A stretch of DNA of 64,000 nucleotides from Flavivirga spongiicola (GTDB taxonomy: Bacteria > Bacteroidota > Bacteroidia > Flavobacteriales > Flavobacteriaceae): positions 2,701,001 to 2,765,000 of the forward strand of contig NZ_JAUOEO010000001.1 of assembly GCF_030540825.1 (NCBI RefSeq), read 5' to 3'. Of the stretch, positions 18,501-26,765 are shown piece by piece. A program made the translations under genes and the position numbers. The notes beneath the pieces were generated by a model. The model was not told where the DNA came from, ran no database searches, and saw only the letters and a program-made list of their open reading frames with translations. The stretch's first letter is position 1. Each line of letters begins with the position of its first letter.

Positions 18501-20307
18501 TGATGCACCAGAAATGCCAATGGTAACTATTACTATTAACGATTCATCAGCACCAACAGCAAACGCAACTCAGGAATTTTGTGATACAGCAACCGTTGGA
18601 GATTTAACAGTTTTAACAGGAACTACTATACAATGGTACGATGATGCAACAGGAGGAACGCCATTAGCTGGAACAGTAACTCTAATAGATGGAGAAAACT
18701 ACTTTGCCACACAAACAGATGGAACAACTGGATGTGAATCTTCCGTGAGAACAGAAGTAATAGCTAGAATTTATCAATCTCCAAATGCGGGAGTTTCTGT
18801 TAACCCCGGAATTTCTGAATGTAATAATACTACAATAAACCTTTTTGATGGTTTAGATGGTTCGCAGGATAACGGAGGAACTTGGTATGAAGGTCCAGAC
18901 AATACAGGAGCAGTAGTATCAACTCCAACAACTTATGATGTAACAGGGTTTAGTGCTAATAATTATCAATTTACATATTATATAACTGCTTCTGCACCAT
19001 GTGTAGATGATAGTACAACTATAACGGTTACTATAGATGAACCTTTGAGTGCAGGAACAGATAATACTTTAGATGCTTGTAGTACAGATGCAACAACAGA
19101 TTTATTTACGCTTTTAGGAGCTGCAGACCCGGGAGGAACATGGTCACCAGCATTAACAAGTGGAACAGGTGTTTTCGATCCAACGGTTGATGCAGGAGAT
19201 ATTTATACTTACACACATACAAACGCATGTGGAGTTACAAGAAGCGAAGTTATTGTAACAGTTACACAAGCACCAAATGCAGGAACTAGTAATCCAGCAT
19301 TAATTTGTGTGATAGATGGTCCGACAGATTTATTTACCTTTTTAGGAGGCGCAGATACATTAGGAACATGGTCACCAGCATTAGCTAGTGGTACGGGAGT
19401 TTTTGACCCTTTAGTCGATACTGCTGGTGTTTATAGATATACAGTAACAGCAAACTCACCTTGTGCAATAGATGCTACCGCAGATATAACAGTAACTGTT
19501 AGTGATAGTTCACCACCAATTGTGAATAATGCAACTATGGAATTTTGTTTGATTGACAATCCAACAGTCGCAGATTTAGATGCAGCTTTAACGGCAACAG
19601 GAACCATTACCTGGTATGAAGATGCTGCTTTGACAACACAACTTAATGCCACAGATACATTGGTAGATGGGGAAGATTATTATGCAACTCAAACAAATGC
19701 CTCTGGTTGTGAGTCTTCAACAAATGTTCAAGTTGATGTTATTGTTAATGATACGCCAACGCCAACATTAGATAATCTAGCTGCAGAATATTGTATCAAT
19801 GATGGTCCAATAATTAATGATCTGTCATTAAATATTACAGAATATAACGCATCAACAAGCAATATAGTTTGGTATGATGCTGCATCAAATGGTTCTGTTA
19901 TTTCGGACAGCTCAACTTTAAATCACAATGTTACTTATTATGCCGCTTTAGTAGATGGTACTACAGGTTGTGAAAGTAGTGTTCGTTTAGCAATTACTAC
20001 AGATTTAACGTCTTGTGGTAAATTGATACTTCCGGACGGATTCTCACCAAATGGAGACGGAACTAACGATACATATGATTTTGATAATTTACATATTCTA
20101 TATCCCAATTTTGTAATAGAGATATTTAATCGCTACGGAAATATTGTATATAAAGGAAATGCTAATACACCAAGATTTGATGGTATATCTAATCAATCCA
20201 GAACAATAGGTAGTGGAGATTTACCAGTAGGAGTCTATTATTATATTTTCAATTTCAATGATGGAGAAAATAAACCAGAACAAGGACGCTTATACTTAAG
20301 CAGATAA
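15547..20307 (+). CDS. Repeat-rich T9SS type B substrate (gliding motility-associated C-terminal domain)
   Basis: A 1586-aa secreted protein. It has a signal peptide ending SVSAQ, then many Ig-like/SprB-like modules, each marked by an FC or YC pair (for example NAFCVADIT, TFCENALI, AEYCIND). The C-terminus LPDGFSPNGDGTNDTYDF to GVYYYIFNFNDG is the CHU_C type B sorting domain recognised by T9SS. Three modules repeat with an exact 540-nt (180-aa) period. It is followed by a PorP/SprF-like gene (29-base gap) and an OmpA-like gene, the usual trio in which the SprF-like protein is needed for export or attachment of the type B substrate. It is probably a surface adhesin; the ligand is unknown. Confidence 0.9.
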   Translation: MKTTLLFRNVFLNTFYILLLLCASLSVSAQCPTIADPTPPAICDASGFTFNDLNTYATDGGNGIRWYAVPTGGTAFNPGEFVSQGTYYADDDSGTCGFRESIFIDFTVDPTGQNLDANYCSNENIDFQDYIDNVLQSGIPPGGSVEIYYSFDLVNQVAPATLFPNGLTNLAIVFVAAGGVCKSQFETSRVGVFASPQDPMPDLIQAFCANAIPTPTVGSLQTGTPATNFNWYSSLDAFDNPIEASKLSSSDPLTSGIYYIQIDDGSCTSNAVAVTVNVDVPVDAGSSDTLRYCEDNIPAADFNLFDELGGFPQTGGNWTTNSSLAITNGHLGTVNISTLIAGTYVFTYTISGGGACPDGISTVTIIISPILSSGTPSGANRTFCVSGLPSNFDLMTLLDTDADLGGVWTEGLSSSGTVVPSSIDLTTGAFTPASSPYNFTYSQNTTTPCPEDSTTIQIVVLADPNAGTATNDTFCENALIANYNLFNALDGSQDNNLGIWTDATNATISDPLNLDITSFTVGGSPYTFNYTIDNGTCSDTETISITIEDAPNAGTTTNPNAFCLSDITPGQTLDLSDYLSVDADPGVWSDDTPSNRLSGSIVTLDGLLPGTTYSFTFDVTAFPGCDTPEMPTVLITINAQPDTGAADPAIYCENDLALNNTAFDLFTLLTGTVDAGGQWYLGTDSAGTMISNVLDLNTLTNIQVYDYTYSITDINGCINSTTTSITIEDAPNAGTTTNPNAFCVADITSGQTLDLLDYLSVDADPGIWIDDTPSNQLTGSTVRLDNLLPGTTYSFTFDVTAIDGCDAPEMPTVLITINAQPNTGTADPATYCENNPALNNTSFNLFTLLTGTVDAGGQWYLGTDTTGTAITNILDLNTLTNIQVYNYTYSITDINGCTNNTTTSITIEDAPNAGTTTNPNAFCVADITPGQTLDLLDYLSVDADPGVWIDDTPSNQLTGSTVRLDNLLPGTTYSFTFDVTAIDGCDAPEMPMVTITINDSSAPTANATQEFCDTATVGDLTVLTGTTIQWYDDATGGTPLAGTVTLIDGENYFATQTDGTTGCESSVRTEVIARIYQSPNAGVSVNPGISECNNTTINLFDGLDGSQDNGGTWYEGPDNTGAVVSTPTTYDVTGFSANNYQFTYYITASAPCVDDSTTITVTIDEPLSAGTDNTLDACSTDATTDLFTLLGAADPGGTWSPALTSGTGVFDPTVDAGDIYTYTHTNACGVTRSEVIVTVTQAPNAGTSNPALICVIDGPTDLFTFLGGADTLGTWSPALASGTGVFDPLVDTAGVYRYTVTANSPCAIDATADITVTVSDSSPPIVNNATMEFCLIDNPTVADLDAALTATGTITWYEDAALTTQLNATDTLVDGEDYYATQTNASGCESSTNVQVDVIVNDTPTPTLDNLAAEYCINDGPIINDLSLNITEYNASTSNIVWYDAASNGSVISDSSTLNHNVTYYAALVDGTTGCESSVRLAITTDLTSCGKLILPDGFSPNGDGTNDTYDFDNLHILYPNFVIEIFNRYGNIVYKGNANTPRFDGISNQSRTIGSGDLPVGVYYYIFNFNDGENKPEQGRLYLSR
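17191..18530 (+). repeat. 540-bp tandem repeat inside the type B substrate gene
   Basis: Copies start at 17191, 17731 and 18271 (each at GATGC followed by RCC and AATGCAGG), spaced exactly 540 bases. Copies 2 and 3 are nearly identical over the first 240 bases, with only a few single-base differences. Copy 1 is more diverged. The third copy breaks off near 18530. Confidence 0.9.
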
Positions 20308-20336
20308 TATATAGATAAAGCAAAATTTAAGAAACA

Positions 20337-21293
20337 ATGAAAAATTTAAATATATATCATAAAATAGCTGCTTTGTTAAGTTTGACGCTCTTGTCATTTC
20401 AAAGTTTTGCGCAACAAGACCCACAATTTACACAGTATATGTATAATATGAGTGTTATTAATCCAGCCTATGCAACAGCAGAAGATGCGATTCTAAATTT
20501 AGGAGGCTTATATAGAACACAATGGGTTGGCGTAGAAGGCGCTCCAAAAACAGGAACTTTTTTCGCTCACACACCTATTAATGAGAAAATTGAAATGGGT
20601 ATTTCGTTTACGAATGATAATATAGGTGATGTTGTAAGTGAAAATAATATTTATGCAGATTTCGCTTATATATTACCAGTAGGATTTCAAGCAAAATTAT
20701 CGCTTGGTATTAAAGCAGGGTTTACATTATTTGATGTTAATTTTGATGGCTTCAATTTACAATCAGGTAATACGACAACGGATGTCGCGTTTAATGAAAA
20801 TATCAGTAAAACATTTCCTAATTTAGGTATTGGAGCATTTTATTTTACCAATAACTATTATATTGGCTTATCCGCTCCAAACCTGTTAACAACAAAGCAC
20901 TTAGAAACAGAAGGCGGTGTGAAATCTACAGGTGTTCAAGATATTCACTATTTTTTAACAGGAGGTTATGTTTTTGATATTAACAGAGATTTAAAGTTTA
21001 AGCCTGCATTTATGGCAAAATCAGTTAGAGGTGCTCCTTTGGCTTTAGACATCACAGCTAATGTGTTATTTAATGACAGGTTAGAAGTAGGGTTAGGATA
21101 TCGATTAGATGATGCTATAAGTGGGTTAGCAAGTTTTAGAATAACACCAGAATTAAAAATTGGGTACGCTTACGACTTTACAACCACGACCTTAGGTGAT
21201 TTCAATTCAGGATCTCATGAAATATTTATTTTATTTGATATTGATTTATTCGGACTTAAAGGAGGATACGATCGTTCACCTAGATTCTTCTAA
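20337..21293 (+). CDS. PorP/SprF family type IX secretion membrane protein
   Basis: A 318-aa outer-membrane beta-barrel protein with a signal peptide ending SFAQQ. It is followed by the family hallmark DPQFTQYMYNMSVINPAYA and later RTQWVGVEGAPKTG. PorP/SprF proteins help export and anchor type B T9SS substrates, and each is usually encoded next to its substrate. Here the gene sits 29 bases after such a substrate and 6 bases before the OmpA-like gene. A paralogue of sprF is meant, not necessarily sprF itself. Confidence 0.92.
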   Translation: MKNLNIYHKIAALLSLTLLSFQSFAQQDPQFTQYMYNMSVINPAYATAEDAILNLGGLYRTQWVGVEGAPKTGTFFAHTPINEKIEMGISFTNDNIGDVVSENNIYADFAYILPVGFQAKLSLGIKAGFTLFDVNFDGFNLQSGNTTTDVAFNENISKTFPNLGIGAFYFTNNYYIGLSAPNLLTTKHLETEGGVKSTGVQDIHYFLTGGYVFDINRDLKFKPAFMAKSVRGAPLALDITANVLFNDRLEVGLGYRLDDAISGLASFRITPELKIGYAYDFTTTTLGDFNSGSHEIFILFDIDLFGLKGGYDRSPRFF

Positions 21294-21299
21294 CCAAAA

Positions 21300-23198
21300 A
21301 TGATGACAATTATGAAAAAACATATATACATATTTGCAAGCCTTTTATTAGTTAGTGGAATAGCATTAGCGCAAAAAGGAAATTTAAAAAGAGCCAATAA
21401 GCTTTTTGAAATGAGAGCCTATGTTGAAGCGGCTGAGATTTATGAAAAGAAAGAGCGTACTCAAGAAGTGCTTCAAAATTTGGCAGATAGTTATTATTAT
21501 AATGCTAATTTGCAAAAAGCAATAAAAACCTATCGGGAGTTATTTGTAACTTATGGAGACTCTATAGACATTGAATTACATTTTAGATACGCACAAGCTT
21601 TAAAAGGTGCTAAAAGTTATAAAGAAGCCGATTTTCATTTAAGCAGATATTTCAATAAAAGAATAAATACGCCTGCTTTTATGGACGCTTTAGATAAAAA
21701 GACTCCGCATATATTTAAACTAAAACAATTAGAAAGCGCTAATTCAACCAGTGACTTCGGTTTATCATTCTATGGAGACAATAAAGTAGCTTTTGCTTCA
21801 TCAAGAAATAGTAAAAACCCAGCTTACTCATGGAATAATTTACCGTATTTAGATTTGTATAAAGCAACCATGACTGATAATGGGACTTTAGAAGATATTA
21901 CACCTTTTTCAGATGAGATAAATACAGATTCTCATGAAAGTAGTGCGACATTTAGTAGCGATGCTAAAACCATGTATTTTAATAGAACCAATAAAACGCG
22001 TACAAAAACAGATACCGAGCGTATTGCTCATATTAAAATTTTTAAAGCGGAGTTGGTGGATAGTATCTGGACCAATGTTACAGAATTACCATTCAATTCA
22101 AATAAATATAGTACAGAGCATCCTAGCTTAAGTAAAGATGGAAAAACACTTTATTTTGCTAGCGATATGCCAGGGACTATTGGAGGATTCGATATCTACA
22201 AAGTAGCTATAAATGATGATGGTACTTATGGGGAGCCAGAAAACTTAGGCGATAAAGTAAATACAAAACATCGCGAACAATTTCCTTACATAAGTGATCT
22301 TGATGTATTATACTTTTCATCAGATGGGCATCAGGGATATGGCAGTTTAGATGTGCTTAGGAGTAACATTCTAAATGGTAGTTTTGATAAACCTGTAAAC
22401 TTAGGAGGCTCAATAAATAGCAGTTTAGACGATTTTGCATATACTGTAAGAGAAAAGAATAATAAAGGATATGTGTCTTCAAATAGAAGTGGTTATGATA
22501 GACTGTATGGTTTTGCGAGAGAAGAAAACATTTTAACCAAGTATTTAGTAGAAGGTATTGTACAAGATAAAAATAGTAAAGAATTATTAGTAGGTTCTTT
22601 AGTAACATTATTTGATGAAACAGGTACAGTAATTCAGGATACTATTATAGGCGAAAAAGCAGATTACCTATTTAAGATAGAACCTAATAAAAAATATAAA
22701 GTTCGAGGAACACGAAAAGCATACATTCCTCAAGATGTTGAATTCTCAACAGATGGTAAAGGTAAAATATACCATAATATCTATTTAACTTTAGAGTCGT
22801 ATGCCTCTGCAGAAGAACGTGTTAAGGAAAACGAAAGAGGTGATGTTCAAATTCAGTTAGATAAAATCTATTTCGATTTCGATAAATCTAACATTCGAGA
22901 AGATGCCGCAGTAACTTTAAATGTGCTTGTTGATTTACTAAACAAGTATCCGGATATGGCCATTGAAGTATCTGCGCACACAGATGCACGAGGATCAGAT
23001 CAATACAACTTAAATTTATCTAAAAGTCGGGCAGCATCTACTTTAGAATATTTAGTAAGCCAAGGCATTGACAGAAACCGACTAAAAAGTATTGGTTATG
23101 GAGAAATGCAACCACTTAACGAATGTGTTAAAGAAGGTATTTGTAGTGATGAAGAATACGATATTAACAGGCGCTGTGAATTTACTATTATAAATTAA
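21300..23198 (+). CDS. OmpA family protein with TPR-like, propeller-like and OmpA domains
   Basis: A 632-aa protein; start ATG 21300, with 21312 (MKKHIYIF) an equally good start. Signal peptide ends ALAQK. Order of parts: TPR-like helices (about 25-130), PD40/WD40-like repeats with ASxxxGxxGGFDIY signatures (about 170-410), a carboxypeptidase-regulatory-like domain (about 425-500) and a C-terminal OmpA peptidoglycan-binding domain (IYFDFDKSNIREDA ... ALTDARGSDQYN type, here AHTDARGSDQYNLNLSKSRA). It resembles PorE-type proteins that link T9SS parts to the cell wall. The stop codon overlaps the first base of an inverted-repeat element. Confidence 0.9.
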   Translation: MMTIMKKHIYIFASLLLVSGIALAQKGNLKRANKLFEMRAYVEAAEIYEKKERTQEVLQNLADSYYYNANLQKAIKTYRELFVTYGDSIDIELHFRYAQALKGAKSYKEADFHLSRYFNKRINTPAFMDALDKKTPHIFKLKQLESANSTSDFGLSFYGDNKVAFASSRNSKNPAYSWNNLPYLDLYKATMTDNGTLEDITPFSDEINTDSHESSATFSSDAKTMYFNRTNKTRTKTDTERIAHIKIFKAELVDSIWTNVTELPFNSNKYSTEHPSLSKDGKTLYFASDMPGTIGGFDIYKVAINDDGTYGEPENLGDKVNTKHREQFPYISDLDVLYFSSDGHQGYGSLDVLRSNILNGSFDKPVNLGGSINSSLDDFAYTVREKNNKGYVSSNRSGYDRLYGFAREENILTKYLVEGIVQDKNSKELLVGSLVTLFDETGTVIQDTIIGEKADYLFKIEPNKKYKVRGTRKAYIPQDVEFSTDGKGKIYHNIYLTLESYASAEERVKENERGDVQIQLDKIYFDFDKSNIREDAAVTLNVLVDLLNKYPDMAIEVSAHTDARGSDQYNLNLSKSRAASTLEYLVSQGIDRNRLKSIGYGEMQPLNECVKEGICSDEEYDINRRCEFTIIN

Positions 23199-23358
23199 TA
23201 CCAATTTGAGTATAGAATGTCATATTAAAGCCGATGTTATTTTAAAATCTAAAAACGCTGTGATTATATTGCATAGCATTGTTACGGAATTTATGAACAA
23301 GGTATTTAGATTTAAAAAGAACGAGTCGACATGTGATATTTTATACTCAAATTGGTAT
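23198..23358. repeat. 161-bp MITE-like element, copy 1
   Basis: Perfect 17-bp terminal inverted repeats ATACCAATTTGAGTATA, with further imperfect pairing inside. It begins on the last base of the preceding TAA stop. Its interior is collinear with the reverse complement of 50549-50710 (shared blocks GTTATTTT, CATAGCA, ACGG, TTATGA, AAAAAGAACGA at near-equal positions). No coding capacity. Confidence 0.8.
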
Positions 23359-23409
23359 AGCCAACCAACCATTTATAACTAGCCATAATTTTAACCAGAT
23401 TATTTGCTT

Positions 23410-23438
23410 AAGCCTTTCCAATTCGGAAAGGCTTTTTT
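23410..23438 (+). terminator. Terminator after the OmpA-like gene
   Basis: AAGCCTTTCC aatt CGGAAAGGCTT followed by TTTTTT. It is part of a 50-bp direct repeat (23388-23437) that recurs at 26622-26672. Confidence 0.85.
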
Positions 23439-23469
23439 GTGCCAAAATTGATCGATTTAGTATGAAATA

Positions 23470-23505
23470 TCGATGAAAAGTACAAAAAATACGATTAAAT
23501 GTTAT
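23470..23505 (+). promoter_or_regulatory. Candidate regulatory box before the Calx-beta substrate
   Basis: TCGATGAAAAGTACAAAAAA then TACGATTAAAT aligns with 15417-15446 upstream of the T9SS triad. Shared cis-element inferred from similarity alone. Confidence 0.4.
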
Positions 23506-23595
23506 TTTTCAGACATTTTTGTTTTATATTCGTATAAATAAATATTGAAAAATATTACAAGTCGACAGACTGATAACCTTTACAGTTTAAATATC

Positions 23596-26595
23596 ATGAA
23601 AAAAATTATTTTAGTATTTCATTCAAATTATGAACTGAAACAAAAAAAGATCAAAAACCTTTTTTGTCTTTTACTAATTATGACATGTTTTCAAATGATT
23701 TCCCAAGATTTTTATAGGTTTGGAGGACTTGGAACAAATGACTCTGGTAGCATTGGATTTAAATCAATTTCTACAACATCAATATTAGAAGCTAGCAACC
23801 AAGCAACTAATGTTACTGGTAGTGTAGTAGGTGCAGAATTATTTTCCACAAATACAACTCCTGGGGCAACCGCGGTATTTACTATTAAAGCAGATGGAGT
23901 AAATGCCATATCTTTCGATGTGAATGATTTAACCATTTTTAACTATCTGTCACCAACAAATGGGCCATCTACTTATACAACAAATACTCAGATAGTTTTT
24001 AAAAATGCTGTAGGGAGTACAATTAGAACAATGACATTAAGTGCAAATAAATCGCTGTCTGAAAATAATTCAGGTGTTTCAATAGGCACTTTTTTTGACA
24101 ACAATAATACCTTGCCCGTTACTGGAGTTTCGGAAATTGAATTTACTGTGAGCCCTCTAACAGACCAACCAGACGCATTTACCTTAAAAGGAATAACTAT
24201 TAGCAATGTAGTAGAAGGTGCTGTGCCTACAGGTACTGCAACAATTAATTTTAATAATACAGGAATAACTAATAATAGAAAACTTGGAAAAACAGTTTCA
24301 TTAGGACCGCTAAGTTTTTCAATAAATTCATTAGCAACCAACGATTTTGTTTCTTTTAGAGAAACCTCAGGATCTGGAGGTACTGGAGCGCTTTATGATG
24401 ACAATGTCGATATTGGTGGAGTAACCAAATGGACTATTAAGCGTCACGGAGGAGATGAATTTGCTATTTCAAGTATTTATATTCAAGATTCTGGTGTTGG
24501 AGCTAGTACTTCGGGGACTTTAAAGGCTTATAAAGATGGTGCTCAGGTAGGGGCAACTGTTAATATTACTTTTGACGGGAATCAGGTATTATCTAGTAAT
24601 ACCGATTTTCAGGATATAGACGAATTATGGATTGAAGCAGTCGATTTAAATGTTTTTATTGATGATATAGTGTACTCAATACCATCAAGTTTATCGCTCC
24701 CTACTGTAACGACTCTAGCAAGTACCTTAGTTTTGTCGAACAGTGCCACACTTAATGGTGATGTAACCTCAGATGGAGGTGCAGCTATAACAGAAAGAGG
24801 CTTTGTATATGCATTAACTTCTACAGATCCCACGCCAACAGTGGCAGAATCTGGAGGTGCCAACGTAACTAAAGTAATCGTTTCTGGTACAACAGGAAGT
24901 TATAATCAAGCCATTTCGAGTTTACTCGCCTCCAGTAACTATAGCTTTTCTGCATACGCCATAAATAGTGAAGGAACGACAGAAGGGACAGTAGAAACAT
25001 TTACAACATCAAATCCAACGGTAGCTTTTACATCTACTAGTTCTTCAGGAGCTGAAAGTGTTAACAGTGTAAATTTAGAAATTTCATTAAATACTATAAG
25101 CGGAAGTAATGTGTCTGTAAATTATGCTGTAACAGGAACAGCAACAGGAAGTGGTACAGATTATACTTTAGCAGATGGCTCATTAACCATTACAGCAGGA
25201 GATAGTAATAATGATATAACCATAGCCAGTATAGTATCTGATGCTATTTTGGAAGCTAACGAAACAGTTATAGTAACTATTTCGAGTCCAACGAATGCAA
25301 CTTTAGGGACGAATCTGATACATACTTACACTATTAATAACGACGATAGTGCCGCAGTCACCATAGCCGATGTAAGCGGGAATGAAAACGATGGGGCCAT
25401 CACGATAATGGCAATCTTGGACAATGCCGTACAGGGCGGTTTTACAGTAGACGTAAGTACGAGCGATGGAACCGCTACCACGGGGGGCAGTGATTATACG
25501 GCAGTGACAGGTCAGACCTTGACCTTTACAGGTAATGCCGGCGAGACACAAACGTTTACCGTGACCCCTACCGGAGATACAAAACTGGAGGCCAATGAAA
25601 CGGTCACAATAGCCCAGTCCAACCTAGCAGCTACAGCCTTGTCGGTGGACATCACCGATGGAGCAACAGTAACGGTAAACAATGACGATGCAGCCGCAGT
25701 CACCATAGCCGATGTAAGCGGGAACGAGAACGATGGGGCTATCACGGTAACGGCAACCTTGGACAATGCCGTACAGGGCGGTTTTACAGTAGACGTAAGT
25801 ACGAGCGATGGAACCGCTACCACTGGGGACAGTGATTATACGGCAGTGACAGGTCAGACCTTGACCTTTACAGGTAATGCCGGCGAGACACAAACGTTTA
25901 CCGTGACCCCTACCGGAGATACAAAACTGGAGGCCAATGAAACGGTCACAATAGCCCAGTCCAACCTGGCAGCTACAGCCTTGTCGGTAGACATCACAGA
26001 TGGCGCTACAGTAACTATTAATAATGATGATATTACAGTAACAGTTCTTACGGACGATGCCAGTAACATAATGACAACATCGGCAATCTTGGGAGGCAAT
26101 GTCACGGACGAGGGAAGTACCAGTGTAACGGACCGGGGCATCGTTTACGCCCTGACAGCAGACGATAATGATCCTGAAATTGGAGATGCCAATACCACAA
26201 AATTACAGATAGGAGTTGGAGCGGGAGCATATAGCCAATCTGTTATGGGACTGAGCGACAATTCGGGATATTCATACAGATCTTATGCCATCAATAGTTC
26301 CGGAACAACTTACGGTACCGTAAAGACGTTTACTACCGCTACTTTGAGCCTTGAGGATAGACCATTAAAGGACTCGATAAGCTTATATCCAAATCCGATA
26401 GAAAATAACTTGTATATCGAAACAAATAATGTAGAAGTAGAACAGGTGACATTATTCGATGTTTTAGGAAAGTTTGTTGAAAATGTTGAGTTAGAGAATC
26501 AAACAGTTGATTTATCGAGTATCAATCCTGGGATATATCTTTTAAGGATAAAAGCGGAGGGAGGAACATTAGTAAAGAGAATAATCAAGAAATAA
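23596..26595 (+). CDS. T9SS type A substrate with Calx-beta and Fn3-like domains
   Basis: I use ATG 23596 (MKKIILVFHSNYELKQK); the longer frame would need a TTG at 23545. The signal hydrophobic stretch is NLFCLLLIMTCFQMIS. Later parts include an Fn3-like module (ITERGFVYALTSTDP), a Calx-beta module (SGSNVSVNYAVTGTATGSGTDYTL), two nearly identical Calx-beta-like modules (each 114 aa, IADVSGNENDGAI ... SDGTATTG), another Fn3-like module and the C-terminal type A sorting domain (SISLYPNPIENNLYIET ... GIYLLRIKAEGGTLVKRIIKK). It is a likely calcium-dependent surface adhesin. The Calx-beta repeats are visibly richer in G and C than the rest of the gene. Confidence 0.88.
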   Translation: MKKIILVFHSNYELKQKKIKNLFCLLLIMTCFQMISQDFYRFGGLGTNDSGSIGFKSISTTSILEASNQATNVTGSVVGAELFSTNTTPGATAVFTIKADGVNAISFDVNDLTIFNYLSPTNGPSTYTTNTQIVFKNAVGSTIRTMTLSANKSLSENNSGVSIGTFFDNNNTLPVTGVSEIEFTVSPLTDQPDAFTLKGITISNVVEGAVPTGTATINFNNTGITNNRKLGKTVSLGPLSFSINSLATNDFVSFRETSGSGGTGALYDDNVDIGGVTKWTIKRHGGDEFAISSIYIQDSGVGASTSGTLKAYKDGAQVGATVNITFDGNQVLSSNTDFQDIDELWIEAVDLNVFIDDIVYSIPSSLSLPTVTTLASTLVLSNSATLNGDVTSDGGAAITERGFVYALTSTDPTPTVAESGGANVTKVIVSGTTGSYNQAISSLLASSNYSFSAYAINSEGTTEGTVETFTTSNPTVAFTSTSSSGAESVNSVNLEISLNTISGSNVSVNYAVTGTATGSGTDYTLADGSLTITAGDSNNDITIASIVSDAILEANETVIVTISSPTNATLGTNLIHTYTINNDDSAAVTIADVSGNENDGAITIMAILDNAVQGGFTVDVSTSDGTATTGGSDYTAVTGQTLTFTGNAGETQTFTVTPTGDTKLEANETVTIAQSNLAATALSVDITDGATVTVNNDDAAAVTIADVSGNENDGAITVTATLDNAVQGGFTVDVSTSDGTATTGDSDYTAVTGQTLTFTGNAGETQTFTVTPTGDTKLEANETVTIAQSNLAATALSVDITDGATVTINNDDITVTVLTDDASNIMTTSAILGGNVTDEGSTSVTDRGIVYALTADDNDPEIGDANTTKLQIGVGAGAYSQSVMGLSDNSGYSYRSYAINSSGTTYGTVKTFTTATLSLEDRPLKDSISLYPNPIENNLYIETNNVEVEQVTLFDVLGKFVENVELENQTVDLSSINPGIYLLRIKAEGGTLVKRIIKK
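25351..26034 (+). repeat. 342-bp tandem duplication in Calx-beta coding region
   Basis: GCCGCAGTCACCATAGCCGA recurs at 25351 and 25693, exactly 342 bases apart. The copies are almost identical until near 26000. The segment uses G/C-ending codons (GCC, ACC, GGC, CTG) unlike its AT-rich neighbours. Confidence 0.9.
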
Positions 26596-26644
26596 ACCAT
26601 AAATAGGGATCTAAATCTATTGTTTTAAACCAAATTATTTGCTT

Positions 26645-26673
26645 AAGCCTTTCTAATTCGGAAAGGCTTTTTG
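26645..26673 (+). terminator. Terminator after the Calx-beta substrate
   Basis: AAGCCTTTC taattcg GAAAGGCTT TTT. It is the second copy of the 50-bp direct repeat that also precedes the gene. Confidence 0.85.
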
Positions 26674-26765
26674 ATTATATTTGCTTTAATAGATTTTTTG
26701 TCATACCATTTCTGGCATAAATTATTTAAGTAATAAAAAGATTCCTGCCTTCACAGGAAGTTGCT

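Noticed and set aside
17191..18530. Regular repeats that could suggest a CRISPR array
   Set aside because: The unit is 540 bases, in frame, and encodes protein modules; there are no short repeats with unique spacers and no cas genes.
23545..23595. TTG start of the Calx-beta gene
   Set aside because: ATG 23596 gives a better signal peptide; the upstream residues look like leader DNA.
25303..26141. Long reverse-strand ORFs opposite the Calx-beta repeats
   Set aside because: They are mirror translations of the G/C-ending repeat codons; they repeat with the 342-bp unit and have no signal or domain of their own.
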